Positions 51,425-60,890 of a DNA stretch of 64,000 nucleotides are shown here, piece by piece. Location of the stretch: the NCBI RefSeq assembly GCF_008923185.1, contig NZ_WBMT01000009.1:297181-361180 (forward strand). Reading direction: 5' to 3'. The notes beneath the pieces are model-generated. The model did not search any database, had not been told where the DNA came from, and saw only the letters and a program-made list of their open reading frames with translations. Position numbers and translations under genes: made by a program. Positions within the stretch are counted from its first letter, which is position 1. Every line of letters starts with the position of its first letter. Source of the DNA: Actinomadura rudentiformis. GTDB lineage: Bacteria > Actinomycetota > Actinomycetes > Streptosporangiales > Streptosporangiaceae.

Positions 51425-52470
51425 CCCGTCGGACGTCGCGGTCGGTCGTGCTGGAGGCTCCTCACCAGGTGCGGCTCGTCACGGGCGAGGTCCCGCAGCC
51501 CGGGCGGGGCGAGGCGCTCGTCCGGGTGTCGGCCGCCGGGATCTGCGGCAGTGACCGGGAGCTGTACGAGGGAACCCGGCCCGAAGGGTTCAGGTCGTAC
51601 CCGATCGTGCCCGGCCACGAGTGGTCAGGGGTCGTCGAGGCGATCGGGCCCGGAACGGACCCGGGCCTGGCCGGGGCGCCCGTCGTGGGGGAGGGCTATC
51701 GCAACTGCCAGACCTGCGAGCGCTGCCGTGAGGGCGACACGAACCTGTGCACGACGGGATACGACGAGACCGGCTTCACCCAGCCGGGCGCCTTCGCCGA
51801 CCATCTCGTCCTGCCCGCTCGGCTGCTCCATCCGCTGCCGCCCGGCACCGACTTGCGGGCGGCAGCCCTGCTGGAACCCGCCGCGGTGGCCGTCGCGGCG
51901 GTGTTGCGAGCCGCAGTGCAGCCGGGGGAGCGGGTGGCGGTCGTCGGCGGTGGCACGCTCGGTCTGCTCGCCGTCCAGGTGCTCACCGCGTACTCGCCGG
52001 CGCAGCTGCTGGTGGTCGAGCCGCGTGCGGGCCGGGCCGGGCCCGCGCGAGGATCCGGCGCGACCGGGCTGAGCGCGCCGGAAGAGGCGGCCGCCCTGGG
52101 CCCCGCGTTCGACGTCGTCGTGGAGACGGCGGGCGTCAGCGGCTCGGCGCGTTCCGCGGCGGGGATGCTGCGCCGGGGCGGCCGGCTCGTGCTCGCCGGT
52201 ATCCCCGGTGGCCCATCCGAGGGGCTGCCGCCCAGTCTGATCGTCGAGGGGCAGCTCTCCGTCGCGAGCGTCTTCGGCGCGCCGTCGGCCGCCTGGCTGC
52301 ACGCCGTACGGATGTTCCGCGCCGGACTGTTGCGGCCGGATCTGCTGATCAGCCACGAGCTGGAGCTGGCGGATTTCGGGGACGCCCTGAATCTGGTGGC
52401 CGACGGCCACGACGGCGAAGGCGTCGACGTAGGAAAGGTGCTCCTACGCCCAGAAGGCGACCCCACGTAG
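51421..52470 (+). CDS. Zinc-dependent alcohol/polyol dehydrogenase (MDR family)
   Basis: A 349-residue medium-chain dehydrogenase. Catalytic zinc ligands Cys42 (GICGSDREL) and His66-Glu67 (VPGHEWSG), structural-zinc Cys96, Cys99, Cys102 and Cys110 (NCQTCERCREGDTNLC), and Rossmann motif VAVVGGGTLGLLAVQVL. Sugar-alcohol or galactitol-type dehydrogenases share this layout. It is the last gene of the sugar operon, so it probably oxidises the imported sugar or its alcohol. Its stop is 75 bases from the convergent HMG-CoA reductase. Confidence 0.9.
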   Translation: MTRRTSRSVVLEAPHQVRLVTGEVPQPGRGEALVRVSAAGICGSDRELYEGTRPEGFRSYPIVPGHEWSGVVEAIGPGTDPGLAGAPVVGEGYRNCQTCERCREGDTNLCTTGYDETGFTQPGAFADHLVLPARLLHPLPPGTDLRAAALLEPAAVAVAAVLRAAVQPGERVAVVGGGTLGLLAVQVLTAYSPAQLLVVEPRAGRAGPARGSGATGLSAPEEAAALGPAFDVVVETAGVSGSARSAAGMLRRGGRLVLAGIPGGPSEGLPPSLIVEGQLSVASVFGAPSAAWLHAVRMFRAGLLRPDLLISHELELADFGDALNLVADGHDGEGVDVGKVLLRPEGDPT

Positions 52471-52544
52471 GCGCCGCGGAGATCGAGGAGCACGCCCACG
52501 CGCACGCCCTGCGGCGCCTGCGCGGCAACGCTTGACGACGCTGG

Positions 52545-53705
52545 TCAGGGGCGGTTGCGCCCGTACAGGTCGTGGGCTTCCACCCACTCCTCCGAGACGA
52601 TGGCCGACCCCAGCGACAGCTCCCCGCACAATACGGCGGCGGCGATGATCTCGGTGAACACGCGCACCCCGTCCTTGCCGTAGCAGCCGAGCATCTCCAG
52701 GCACTCGCGTTGCGTCGGCAGCCCCGTGCCGCCGCCGTAGGTCGCCACGATGAGCGAGGGGATGGTCACCGAATAGTAGTAGTCCCCGTTGGGACGAAGC
52801 TCCGCGTGGACGTAGGCCGCAGACGACTCGGCCACGTTGGCGGCGTCCTGTCCGGTGGCGATGAAGATGGCGGTGATGCCGTTGGCGGAGTGCGCGCCGT
52901 TGTTGTTGACCCCCGACATGAAGCCGCCAAGATTGGAGATCTGGCGCGCGCGGAACATCAGCGCGGTGTCGGAGCGCATGATCCGCCGGAACAGCTCGTT
53001 GGGGATCGTCGCCTCGGCGGTCACCCGCTTGCCGCGCGTGTGCAGCATGTTGACCTGGGAGCTCTTCTTGTCGGTGGCGAAGTTGGACTCCAGGATGTAG
53101 TGCTCGACGGCCGGGTACCGGGCTCTGATCCACCGGCAGGCCTCCTGCGTCGCCTTCCCGGTGAGGTTCTGGCCCGCGGCGTCGCCCGTCGTGTAGTTGA
53201 AACGCGTGTAGAGCATGCGGCCGGCGGTGTACTTCTCGATGCCTTGCAGCTTGCCCGTGCGCGTGGTCGACTCGGCCGCCTCCTTGATCTCCGGGAGGTG
53301 TTCGTCCAACCAGCCGGCGAACGCCCGGGCCTCGCGTGCGCTCGGCATGACGAACGCGGGTGCGCGCTGCATGTGGTCGGCCATGATGGTCGTCGTCACG
53401 CCGCCCGCCTCGTACACCAGACGCATGCCGCGGTTGTAGCTCGCGACCAGCGTGCCTTCGGCGGTGGCCATGGGAACGTAGTACTCGCCCCGCGCGTGTT
53501 CGCCGTTGACCAGCAGCGGCCCGGCCAGCCCGATCGGAACCTGTGCGACGCCGACGAACTGCTCGACGTTGCCGCCGACGACCTTCGGATCGAACGAGTA
53601 CCGCGTCACGTGCGACAGGGAGACGCCGGTCCGTTCACGGACGAAGTCCTGCCTGATCTGCACCGCCTCGTGCGTGTAGTCGTCGGCCTCGGTGAGCACC
53701 TCCAA
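52545..53705 (-). CDS. Class I hydroxymethylglutaryl-CoA reductase
   Basis: A 386-residue NADPH-dependent enzyme reducing HMG-CoA to mevalonate. The catalytic quartet of the family is in place: Glu83 (MATAEGTLVASYNRG), Lys213 (NFATDKKSS), Asp287 (GQDAANV) and His378 (VEAHDLYGRNR), with the cofactor-loop GGGTGLPTQ near 324-332. It lacks membrane segments, so soluble. Class I rather than class II is inferred from motif context (NFATDKK, GQDAAN). No other mevalonate or terpene gene is in the window. Start uncertain: TTG 53705 or GTG 53699, with no clear ribosome site. Confidence 0.9.
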   Translation of the reverse strand: MEVLTEADDYTHEAVQIRQDFVRERTGVSLSHVTRYSFDPKVVGGNVEQFVGVAQVPIGLAGPLLVNGEHARGEYYVPMATAEGTLVASYNRGMRLVYEAGGVTTTIMADHMQRAPAFVMPSAREARAFAGWLDEHLPEIKEAAESTTRTGKLQGIEKYTAGRMLYTRFNYTTGDAAGQNLTGKATQEACRWIRARYPAVEHYILESNFATDKKSSQVNMLHTRGKRVTAEATIPNELFRRIMRSDTALMFRARQISNLGGFMSGVNNNGAHSANGITAIFIATGQDAANVAESSAAYVHAELRPNGDYYYSVTIPSLIVATYGGGTGLPTQRECLEMLGCYGKDGVRVFTEIIAAAVLCGELSLGSAIVSEEWVEAHDLYGRNRP

Positions 53706-53765
53706 ACCGGACAGAAGGGAGTTTCGCCGTCCCTGCCCCGGGGCGACGCGAGCGAGGCTCTCCGC

Positions 53766-56700
53766 TCAGCGGCGGGTGAAGGCGGTCCAGTCGAGTTGCC
53801 AGCCGTGGTGGCCGTCGGGGGCGGAGAGGCGGATGGTGTGCTTCCCTTCGGGGAGTGCGAGGGTCGGGCCTGTCACGGTCTGGAAGGCGTCGTTGGACGG
53901 GATGGTGGTGGTTCCCCGGGCGGTGCCGTCGACGGATATCTGGATCTGCTGGTCACCCGCGGCGGCCCGGTCGGTGGCGCGGTAGGCGACCTGGTACGTG
54001 CCGGCCTTGGGGACGACGACGCGGTACTCGACGGAGGTGCCCGCGGGGACTCCGCCGCCGGTCTCGTCGCCGAGGGCGAAGCCGCCGGTGAGACCGCCGA
54101 CGGGATCGGTGCAGGCGGTGCCGCCCCAGACCTGTCGTTCCTGGCAACCGAGCATTGAGGCGGCCGAGTCGACGTCGTTGGTGGCGTAACGCCCGGGTCG
54201 TTTGACCGTGGCGAAGGTCTGGTTGAGTTCGGCGTGGACGTGGCTGGTCTGGCCCGTGCGGGCCGTCAGGCGAACGGGTTCACGGCCGAACAGGCGGCTC
54301 ACGTCGACCGAGTACATCCACTGCTCGACCTCCTCCATCTGGCCGGTCTTGTCGCGTGGTCGGAGCTGCTCCACCGCGATCCACGCACGGCCGTCGGCGC
54401 TCACCGGTCCGCCGCGGGCGGTGATGATGATCGGGTTGCCGGTACAGGTCTTGTCGGGCTCCTTTTCGGTCGGGCACGGCCAGGTGGCCTGGCGGGCGAG
54501 GAGTTGCTGCGCCTTGGACGTGAGCGTGTTGCTGATTTCGAACGTCATGTCCGCGCCCCTGCCGGAAGGTCTGATCGCGTACATCACGCCCCCGAAAGTG
54601 GTGATCACGACCGTGTCCTTCTGCGGGTTCTCCTGGACGCTCCAGACGACGCCGAGGGAGGTGGGCGCGAGGATGGCGTGGTGGGCCTTGCAGATCTTGC
54701 CCCACGCCGGTTTCACGCCGGTGGCGCGTTCGACATAGGAGTTGAGCGGCTGCCCGTCGTACGCGCACCGGGGCCCGGCGTAGACACTGATCGGGCCGCC
54801 CTGCAGGCCGTCGCCGTGGGCACCCCACAGATTGCCGTTGTGGTCGTACATCGGCTTGCCGAAGCCATGGAACCTCTTGAGCCCGTCGTCACGGGCCGCG
54901 GTCAGGTCACCCGGCAACATCGGCGGCGAGACCACCTTGATCTTGCTGCCGACCGCCGCGTCGCGATCGTAGGCGAACTCGATCAGCGGGCTGCCGATGT
55001 CGCCGTGCACGTCCATCGACAGCGCGAACCGCTCGTTCCCGGCGCGTCCGGTCGGGTCGGTCTGCACCTCGCGACCGGAGACGTAGACCTTCTTGGCCGG
55101 ATCGGCCGGGTCGGCGACGTCCGGCAACTGGTAGACGTCGGCGACCTTCAGGCGGTAGCGGCCGCTCGCATCCGGCCCGTCGAGGTCCAGCACCGTGATC
55201 TGCCCGGCGTTGTGGCCGGAGTGGCCGAAGTACTGCGCGACCACCACGTCCTTCGAGTCGGGGAACACCGCCATCTCGACGAACGCCAGGCAGTCGCGGA
55301 CGCCCGGATCGTTCAGCGGGCAGGCCTTGTCGCCCGGCCCGGGCGCGGACGCCGCGAACAGTTCGCGCGGCGACCACTGGTTCTGCCAGCCGCTGCCGGA
55401 CGCCACGCGCCAGCCGTTCGGTCCCTTGGTCAGGATGCCGAACACCGGCCACATGCCCTGCGTCTCGACGTCCTGCCCCTCGTAGGGCGTGCCTCCGGTG
55501 AACGCCACCGCGTCGCCGCCCGGCAACGCCTCGGCCTCGCCGATGTCGAAGCCGAGGGGCTTGCCGGCGCTGTCGACCATGGTCTCCTTGCCGCGATCGG
55601 TCTTGATGCGGATGTTGCTGAACGTGTTGTCCTCCGGGTGGAACGCGGACAGGACCATCGAGTTGCCGGTGACGAAGACGGGGTTGGCCGTCTGGCTCAT
55701 GTTCGAGATGAAGATCGTTCCGTCGCTCGCCTGGGTGGAGAAGTACGAGCTCTTGCCCGGTTCGAAGTCCCAGCCGCGCACCGCTTGGGCCCGCAGCCGC
55801 TGGCCGCTCGGCAGCCATGCCTTGCCGGCGAGCTCGCCGCCGTCGAACGTGCCGGACGCGCCGTAGAGCACCGAGCTGTCGGCGCACTTGCGGGCGGCCT
55901 CGGACATCGTGGCGGTGTAGACGAGCCGTCCGGCCATGTTCAGGTGCAGATCATCGGAGTCGAACCACGGCGCCGGGTCGTTCTTGCGGTGGGTCTTCGC
56001 GCGGGTGGCGAAGTCGACCAGCTCCATCGAATCCGTGGCGTTGGAGGCGGCGATCCAGCGGAGGACGTTGTTGAGCTCCAGCGCGGCGGCCGGGTAGTCG
56101 GGGTCATAGGTGTTGGCGTGCTCGGGGGCGGTGACGGCGACCAGGCAGCCGGTACGCGCGGACATCTCGCGAACGACTTCGATAAGGGCGTTCCTGACCT
56201 CCTCCAGCCGCGCCGCCCGTTGGTCGTCGGGGGCGGTCGCGATGTAGAGCGCGTCGTTGGCCCCGAGTGCGACCACGAAGCCGTCGGTATCGTGCTCAAG
56301 CAGACCCCGGAACTCGTCCAGCAAATAGCTGTCAGCCTTGGCGAGACCAGCCGTGTCCTTGGCGGGAGTCCAGCGGCGTCCTCCCTGCCCCTCGACCTCG
56401 GTGCGGATGCCGATGTCGTTGAGGTTGCCCTCGACGTACCCCTGGATGGCGTTCTGGTTGTAGGAGTTGTCGTTCAGCGACTGCAGCAGGCTGTCGCCGA
56501 GCACCGGCACCCGCGGCCAGCTCCCGGTGCCGCGCCGGTTGGCGAACGGCGCGAGATAGACCTGGCAGGCGCCGTCCGGTGTCACCAGCCGAGGCGACAG
56601 ATACGTGGCGACCGGCTGATCGTCGATCGCGGCGAGATTGCCCTTCAGCTGGTGGTGCGGTCCCATCAGGCCCGACTGCCCAGGTGGGGGCCATTCGCCG

Positions 56701-56951
56701 GGCAGGTTGTCCCAGCGCAGCTCCCACTGCTGCGAGCCGGCGTCGCTCTCGCCGGACGCATCGATCCTCTTGAGCCCGGCGACGGTGGCCACCGTGCCGT
56801 AAGGCCCGTCGGCGGTGTTGTAGTCGACGCGCCAGGTGACGCCGCCCTCGGTGCAGGCGGCGGATCCGGTCGCGGCGAACGCGGAGTCCGGCGCGACGAG
56901 CAGACCGCACAGGACGACGAGCATGGTGATGGCGGCTTGGGGCGTCCGCAT
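53766..56951 (-). CDS. Very large secreted SGNH-hydrolase protein with propeller-like and C-terminal domains
   Basis: A 1061-residue exported protein, ATG 56951 with GGAGGG five bases upstream. Signal peptide MRTPQAAITMLVVLCGLLVA with cleavage near AFAATG. Residues about 145-350 are an SGNH/GDSL hydrolase: Ser154 (VLGDSLLQSLN), Asn232 (LGANDALY), and Asp333-x-x-His336 (DDLHLNMAGR). The middle 500 residues are rich in W, G and D segments (GQITVLDLDGPDASGRYRLKV, VVWSVQENPQKDTVVITTFGGVMY) and look like a beta-propeller. The last 120 (EYRVVVPKAGTYQVAYRATDRAAAGDQQIQISVDG) resemble a carbohydrate-binding-type module. An esterase or lipase for a cell-wall or polysaccharide substrate is likely. Confidence 0.83.
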   Translation of the reverse strand: MRTPQAAITMLVVLCGLLVAPDSAFAATGSAACTEGGVTWRVDYNTADGPYGTVATVAGLKRIDASGESDAGSQQWELRWDNLPGEWPPPGQSGLMGPHHQLKGNLAAIDDQPVATYLSPRLVTPDGACQVYLAPFANRRGTGSWPRVPVLGDSLLQSLNDNSYNQNAIQGYVEGNLNDIGIRTEVEGQGGRRWTPAKDTAGLAKADSYLLDEFRGLLEHDTDGFVVALGANDALYIATAPDDQRAARLEEVRNALIEVVREMSARTGCLVAVTAPEHANTYDPDYPAAALELNNVLRWIAASNATDSMELVDFATRAKTHRKNDPAPWFDSDDLHLNMAGRLVYTATMSEAARKCADSSVLYGASGTFDGGELAGKAWLPSGQRLRAQAVRGWDFEPGKSSYFSTQASDGTIFISNMSQTANPVFVTGNSMVLSAFHPEDNTFSNIRIKTDRGKETMVDSAGKPLGFDIGEAEALPGGDAVAFTGGTPYEGQDVETQGMWPVFGILTKGPNGWRVASGSGWQNQWSPRELFAASAPGPGDKACPLNDPGVRDCLAFVEMAVFPDSKDVVVAQYFGHSGHNAGQITVLDLDGPDASGRYRLKVADVYQLPDVADPADPAKKVYVSGREVQTDPTGRAGNERFALSMDVHGDIGSPLIEFAYDRDAAVGSKIKVVSPPMLPGDLTAARDDGLKRFHGFGKPMYDHNGNLWGAHGDGLQGGPISVYAGPRCAYDGQPLNSYVERATGVKPAWGKICKAHHAILAPTSLGVVWSVQENPQKDTVVITTFGGVMYAIRPSGRGADMTFEISNTLTSKAQQLLARQATWPCPTEKEPDKTCTGNPIIITARGGPVSADGRAWIAVEQLRPRDKTGQMEEVEQWMYSVDVSRLFGREPVRLTARTGQTSHVHAELNQTFATVKRPGRYATNDVDSAASMLGCQERQVWGGTACTDPVGGLTGGFALGDETGGGVPAGTSVEYRVVVPKAGTYQVAYRATDRAAAGDQQIQISVDGTARGTTTIPSNDAFQTVTGPTLALPEGKHTIRLSAPDGHHGWQLDWTAFTRR

Positions 56952-57169
56952 GGGAGCCCTCCAGGCGGGGTGGACGTCTATAACTACGCCAGCGGAAACT
57001 GGCAGCGTCGTACCTGCAAGATGACACCAACGGAACCACGTGGCAACACCTCCCTTATATGGACAAATCACCCCCATCAGCCCAAACCCGCCCCTGACCG
57101 CTTCCGGCCTTGATCGCCGGCCTGGCGACCCCGGACTCCAGCCGCTGCACGTGATGAGACGATCGGGTG

Positions 57170-57883
57170 ATGGCCGACGCATCCCCCTCGCGACTGCTGG
57201 CGCAGGCAGGCCGCGAGGTCCTGCGCCCGATGGGGCTCAAGCAGCGCGGCCGGTCCCGCACATGGCTCGACGATCACGATTGGTGGGTCGTCGTGGTGGA
57301 GTTCCAACCCTCCGCGTGGAGTCAGGGGAGCCATCTCAACGTGGGTGTGATGTGGCTGTGGTCGGCGAAGGATTTCATCTCTTTCGACTTCGCCGATGGC
57401 GGCAGCCCCAGGACGGTCGGGCACATCGGTTTCCAGGACCAGGCCCAGTTCGCCGAGGTTGCACACGACCTCGCCGAGACCGCCGCAGAGCAGGTGAACG
57501 ACTTCCGTGAGCGCTTCTCCAGCTTGAACGCTGTCTCGGAACAACTCACTTCACGCTTGTCCGAGAAGCCGGGTGTCTGGGACTGGTATCACGCAGCCGT
57601 CGCGGCAGGACTTGCCGGTGACGTGGCGACATCCCGTGGAGCCTTTGAGAAAGTGCTCGATGAAAGGGACGCACTCTCCCCGGACTGGCTGACTGAGCTA
57701 TGTGAACGGATCGCCACGCCGTACCACTTGCTCGACGACCGCAACGCTTTCCGCTCCTGGGCTCGTGCGGAAGTGCTCGCTGCCCGTGAACTCCTCAAGC
57801 TCGGCCCACCCAGCAGCACCGACCCGCTGCCTCCCGCCCCCGCTCGCCCCGGCGAGAACCACATGTCGCCGCCTCCGCAGTAA
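57170..57883 (+). CDS. DUF4304-like protein
   Basis: A 237-residue protein; GTG 57167 and ATG 57170 adjoin, the ATG preferred. The N-terminal half fits DUF4304 (VLRPMGLKQRGRSRTWLDDHDWWVVVVEFQPSAWSQGSHLNVGVMWLWSAKD). The C-terminal half is helical with a Pro-rich tail. The domain is widespread in bacteria and uncharacterised, sometimes beside polymorphic-toxin immunity genes such as the SMI1/KNR4 protein 1 kb away. Function unknown. Confidence 0.75.
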   Translation: MADASPSRLLAQAGREVLRPMGLKQRGRSRTWLDDHDWWVVVVEFQPSAWSQGSHLNVGVMWLWSAKDFISFDFADGGSPRTVGHIGFQDQAQFAEVAHDLAETAAEQVNDFRERFSSLNAVSEQLTSRLSEKPGVWDWYHAAVAAGLAGDVATSRGAFEKVLDERDALSPDWLTELCERIATPYHLLDDRNAFRSWARAEVLAARELLKLGPPSSTDPLPPAPARPGENHMSPPPQ

Positions 57884-58012
57884 GCCCGAATGCGGCGACG
57901 GCCTGGTCAGTCACGCGTTTCGGAATTAACGTCAACTTGCCACCAGAGCCATCCTGGCGCCGCACGTACCGCCTGCCCCCCGCCACTGACCGGGACCGAC
58001 GAGGGGACGCTG

Positions 58013-58957
58013 ATGCACACTCCAGAAGAGGCAGACGGGCAACATCGCGCACGACAGGTCTCGCGGCGGGATGCGGTGCAAGTCGGTGGCCTGCTCGCAC
58101 TGGCCATGGCGGGCACAACGGGCATGACAGGCAATGCGGAAGCTTCAGCGAGGAGCTCGGGCGCGCGCACTGCGGCCAGGAAGACCATCCGCCTCGCCAG
58201 CGTCAAGACCGTCCAGGACGGAGGCCTCCTGCCCCGGCTGCTTGCGTCGTTCCAGGCACGCACCAGGCGGCGCGTTGAGGTGCACATCGGGGAAGACGTC
58301 TATGAAAAGGCCCGCGCCGGCGAGGCCGACCTGGTCTTCTCCCATCTCGGGCACGATGACGCCCAGGCGTTCATCACCGAGGGCCTCGGGCAGTGGCCGC
58401 GAACGGTGTTGTTCAACGCCAGCGCATTGATCGTGCACGAGAGCGACCCGGCCGGGGTCGCCGGACTCTCCGATCCCGTAGCGGCGTTCGGCCGCATCGC
58501 CGCCGCGCGGGCGCCCTTCATCCGCCCCGCCTCGCCGGGACTGGGCTACCTCGTCGACATCCTGTGGAACGCCGCAGGCCGCCCGGACAAGACCGGCTGG
58601 TACGACGACACCGGCCTGTCCCCGGAAGCGGCCATGCGCGCAGCCGCCCAACAGCGGGGCTACAGCCTGTGGGGCCTGACCCCGTTCCTGGTCTGGCAGC
58701 GCAACAACCAGCTTCCGCTGCGGCCGGTGCTCTACGGCGATGAAATGTTCCACCGCATCATGGTGTCGGTCGTGGTCAACCCGGCGAGGTTCCCCAATGC
58801 CAACGTGACCGGCGCGCTGGCCCTGCAACAACATCTGCTGCTGCCCGCCACCCAGGCACTGATCCAGAACCATCGCCAACCCGGTCTCGACGGGCCAGTG
58901 TTCTGGCCAGCGGGCCGCGACAACGCCTCAGATCTCCTCCCACCACCGCGGGTCTAG
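58013..58957 (+). CDS. Tat-exported tungstate/molybdate-binding-like (TupA) protein
   Basis: A 314-residue protein; ATG 58013 follows GAGGGG at 6 bases. A twin-arginine signal (SRRDAVQVGGLLALAMAGTTG) precedes a periplasmic-binding type II fold: TIRLASVKTVQDGGLLPRLLASFQARTRRRVEVHIG, AGEADLVFSHLGHDDAQAFI, AFGRIAAARAPFIRP. This resembles tungstate-binding TupA. No permease or ATPase gene adjoins, so the transporter partner must be elsewhere or it acts as an orphan. Substrate is not certain. Confidence 0.7.
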   Translation: MHTPEEADGQHRARQVSRRDAVQVGGLLALAMAGTTGMTGNAEASARSSGARTAARKTIRLASVKTVQDGGLLPRLLASFQARTRRRVEVHIGEDVYEKARAGEADLVFSHLGHDDAQAFITEGLGQWPRTVLFNASALIVHESDPAGVAGLSDPVAAFGRIAAARAPFIRPASPGLGYLVDILWNAAGRPDKTGWYDDTGLSPEAAMRAAAQQRGYSLWGLTPFLVWQRNNQLPLRPVLYGDEMFHRIMVSVVVNPARFPNANVTGALALQQHLLLPATQALIQNHRQPGLDGPVFWPAGRDNASDLLPPPRV

Positions 58958-58966
58958 AGTGCGCGG

Positions 58967-59515
58967 GTGGACGATCTCGATCTGGTCGGCTGGCGCGAGT
59001 CGGTGGAGGCGTCGATGGCGTCGCTGCTCGTGGGATTCCAGGACAGGATGGGCTATCCGCCGTCCGACAATCATCTCGGTGAGCCTGCCCCTGCCGACGA
59101 TGTGGAAGCGCTCGCCGTCGCGCTGGACGGCCGCCTGCCCGATTCGCTGGGGCGGTTTTACGCCTCCGTCGGAGAGGTCCATCTCCCGGACTTCTGGAAC
59201 GCGCTGTTCATCACTGCACCTTCGAGGATGCTGGCTGACATCAGGGCTGACGAGGTGCCGCGGCGGATTACCGGCGCCTACGACATGGACGTGCTGGCCT
59301 TCGGCGACGACGGCGGCGGTGCCAGGTTCCTCCTCGGCATCCCTGAGGGCGGCCCTGTCTTCAAGGCGCCACTGGCCGCCACCGTGGGTGGACTCTACGA
59401 AACCAATACGGAGGGCTTCCGCCGCCTCGCCGACGACCTGACCGGCTTCCTGCGGCTTGTAGAACGCGAACTGCACCAATGGGCCACACAAGGGAGCCCT
59501 CCATCCTTCTTCTGA
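58967..59515 (+). CDS. SMI1/KNR4-family protein
   Basis: A 182-residue cytoplasmic protein with the SMI1/KNR4-type pattern: ADDVEALAVALDGRLPDSLGRFYASVGEV near 45-70 and FGDDGGGARFLLGIPEGGPVF with a long C-terminal helix (GFRRLADDLTGFLRLVERELHQW). Bacterial SMI1/KNR4 proteins are often immunity proteins for polymorphic toxins, but no toxin gene is present. GTG start 9 bases after the TupA-like stop, so cotranscription is likely. A 286-base stretch without a gene follows. Confidence 0.75.
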   Translation: MDDLDLVGWRESVEASMASLLVGFQDRMGYPPSDNHLGEPAPADDVEALAVALDGRLPDSLGRFYASVGEVHLPDFWNALFITAPSRMLADIRADEVPRRITGAYDMDVLAFGDDGGGARFLLGIPEGGPVFKAPLAATVGGLYETNTEGFRRLADDLTGFLRLVERELHQWATQGSPPSFF

Positions 59516-59801
59516 GCCGTTCAGCGGATGGGTCGGCGGAGCATCGCGGGCGGACTCCCGCGGCCGACGCAGCATCCTGATCGCGACGAACGAGTCGGCC
59601 CGATCGGCGGCTCGGCCCGCCGCCTCTTCGACACCTGGTCGAGGGCGGCGACTCACCGCCCGCGCTGATCGGGGCGGGGAGAGGCGAAGACGTCATCGAG
59701 CCCGGGCTGCTGATGACTTCTGACGTTGGTTGACCCTTGGGGGCGCTCCTGCACGTAGGTCTGGGTGAGCGTGACTCTCGCCGACGAGCTGAGGAGCCGA
59801 C

Positions 59802-60734
59802 GTGAGCTATGACCCCGCCGACCGTTACTACGACGACCCTTGGGGTGACCGCGCTCGGACGGTGACGCGCACACTTGAAGCCCCGTGGCAGGGGCCCCCG
59901 CAGGTTCCGCCGTTCCCGTACGAGGACGGGACGAGCCGACGCCGCCATGCAGGATCTCGTGGGATTCTCGTTGCGGCTGCTCTGATCTCCGCTTTGAGCG
60001 GTGCCGTGGCGGGTGTCGGCGGCGCCGTCGCCACAGGTCTGGTGGGAGCGAAGCAGGCGGAGTTCTTGGGAGCGGGACGCCCGGTGGAGGCGGACGCGGG
60101 CGCTGACCCGGTGGCACAGCCCGGGGACCTCCGGAGCGCGGCGGCGAGGGTCCAGCGGAGCGTGGTCTCGATCGACGTGCGCGGCGCGTCGGGTCGTTCG
60201 ACCGGCTCGGGCTTCACGATCGACCGCCAAGGCCACATCCTGACCAACGCCCACGTGGTGGAGGGCGGGCAGACCTTCGTCGTCATGCTGCCGGACCGCA
60301 CGAACGTCAGGGCGCGTCTCGTCGGAGCCGATGCGGCCAATGACGTCGCGGTGCTGTCGGTCGGGACGGCCGCGAGCCCACCACCACTGGTCATGGGTCG
60401 TTCTTCGAGCCTGCGAGTCGGAGACCAGGTGCTCGCGGTGGGCTCACCTCTCGGCCTGGCCGGCACCGTCACGTCCGGGATCGTCAGCGCCGCCCAGCGC
60501 CAGGTGTCTCTGGGCAACGGCAGGCGGCAGACGGCCGTGCAGACCGATGCGTCGATCAACCCCGGCAATTCCGGGGGTCCACTGGTCAACACCCGCGGGC
60601 AGGTCATCGGGGTCAACACGGCCATCGCGACGCTGGGACAAGGGGCGGACGGCGGTGGGTCGGGCTCGATCGGTATCGGCTTCGCCATTCCGGCGGAACG
60701 CGCGGACGCGATCGCACGACGCATCATCCAGTAG
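59802..60734 (+). CDS. Membrane-anchored S1C trypsin-like serine protease (HtrA-like, no PDZ)
   Basis: A 310-residue protease. GTG start with GAGGAG about six bases upstream. Acidic/Pro-rich cytoplasmic N-terminus, one transmembrane segment (about 54-80, GILVAAALISALSGAVAGVGG), then a trypsin-fold domain with His151 (LTNAHVVEGG), Asp181 (ANDVAVL) and Ser257 (NPGNSGGP). It ends soon after the catalytic domain, so it has no PDZ domain, unlike classical HtrA/DegP. It probably degrades or cleaves damaged envelope proteins at the outer face of the membrane. Confidence 0.92.
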   Translation: MSYDPADRYYDDPWGDRARTVTRTLEAPWQGPPQVPPFPYEDGTSRRRHAGSRGILVAAALISALSGAVAGVGGAVATGLVGAKQAEFLGAGRPVEADAGADPVAQPGDLRSAAARVQRSVVSIDVRGASGRSTGSGFTIDRQGHILTNAHVVEGGQTFVVMLPDRTNVRARLVGADAANDVAVLSVGTAASPPPLVMGRSSSLRVGDQVLAVGSPLGLAGTVTSGIVSAAQRQVSLGNGRRQTAVQTDASINPGNSGGPLVNTRGQVIGVNTAIATLGQGADGGGSGSIGIGFAIPAERADAIARRIIQ

Positions 60735-60890
60735 CACCCCAACGAGGATCGCAAGGCGGCGAGACGTGGTGTTGGCAGTTACGCCATGGCCAACGGAAAC
60801 CGCTGGGAATCGGCGGCCACCGCCTCGTGCCGAGGAAGAGACGGTGGCCGACACGACTTGGCCGGAGAACGTCGGTCTTCCGACGTGCGG

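Noticed and set aside
54234..57113. 959-residue plus-strand open frame over the SGNH gene
   Set aside because: Antisense shadow; the minus frame has the signal peptide, catalytic motifs and a ribosome site.
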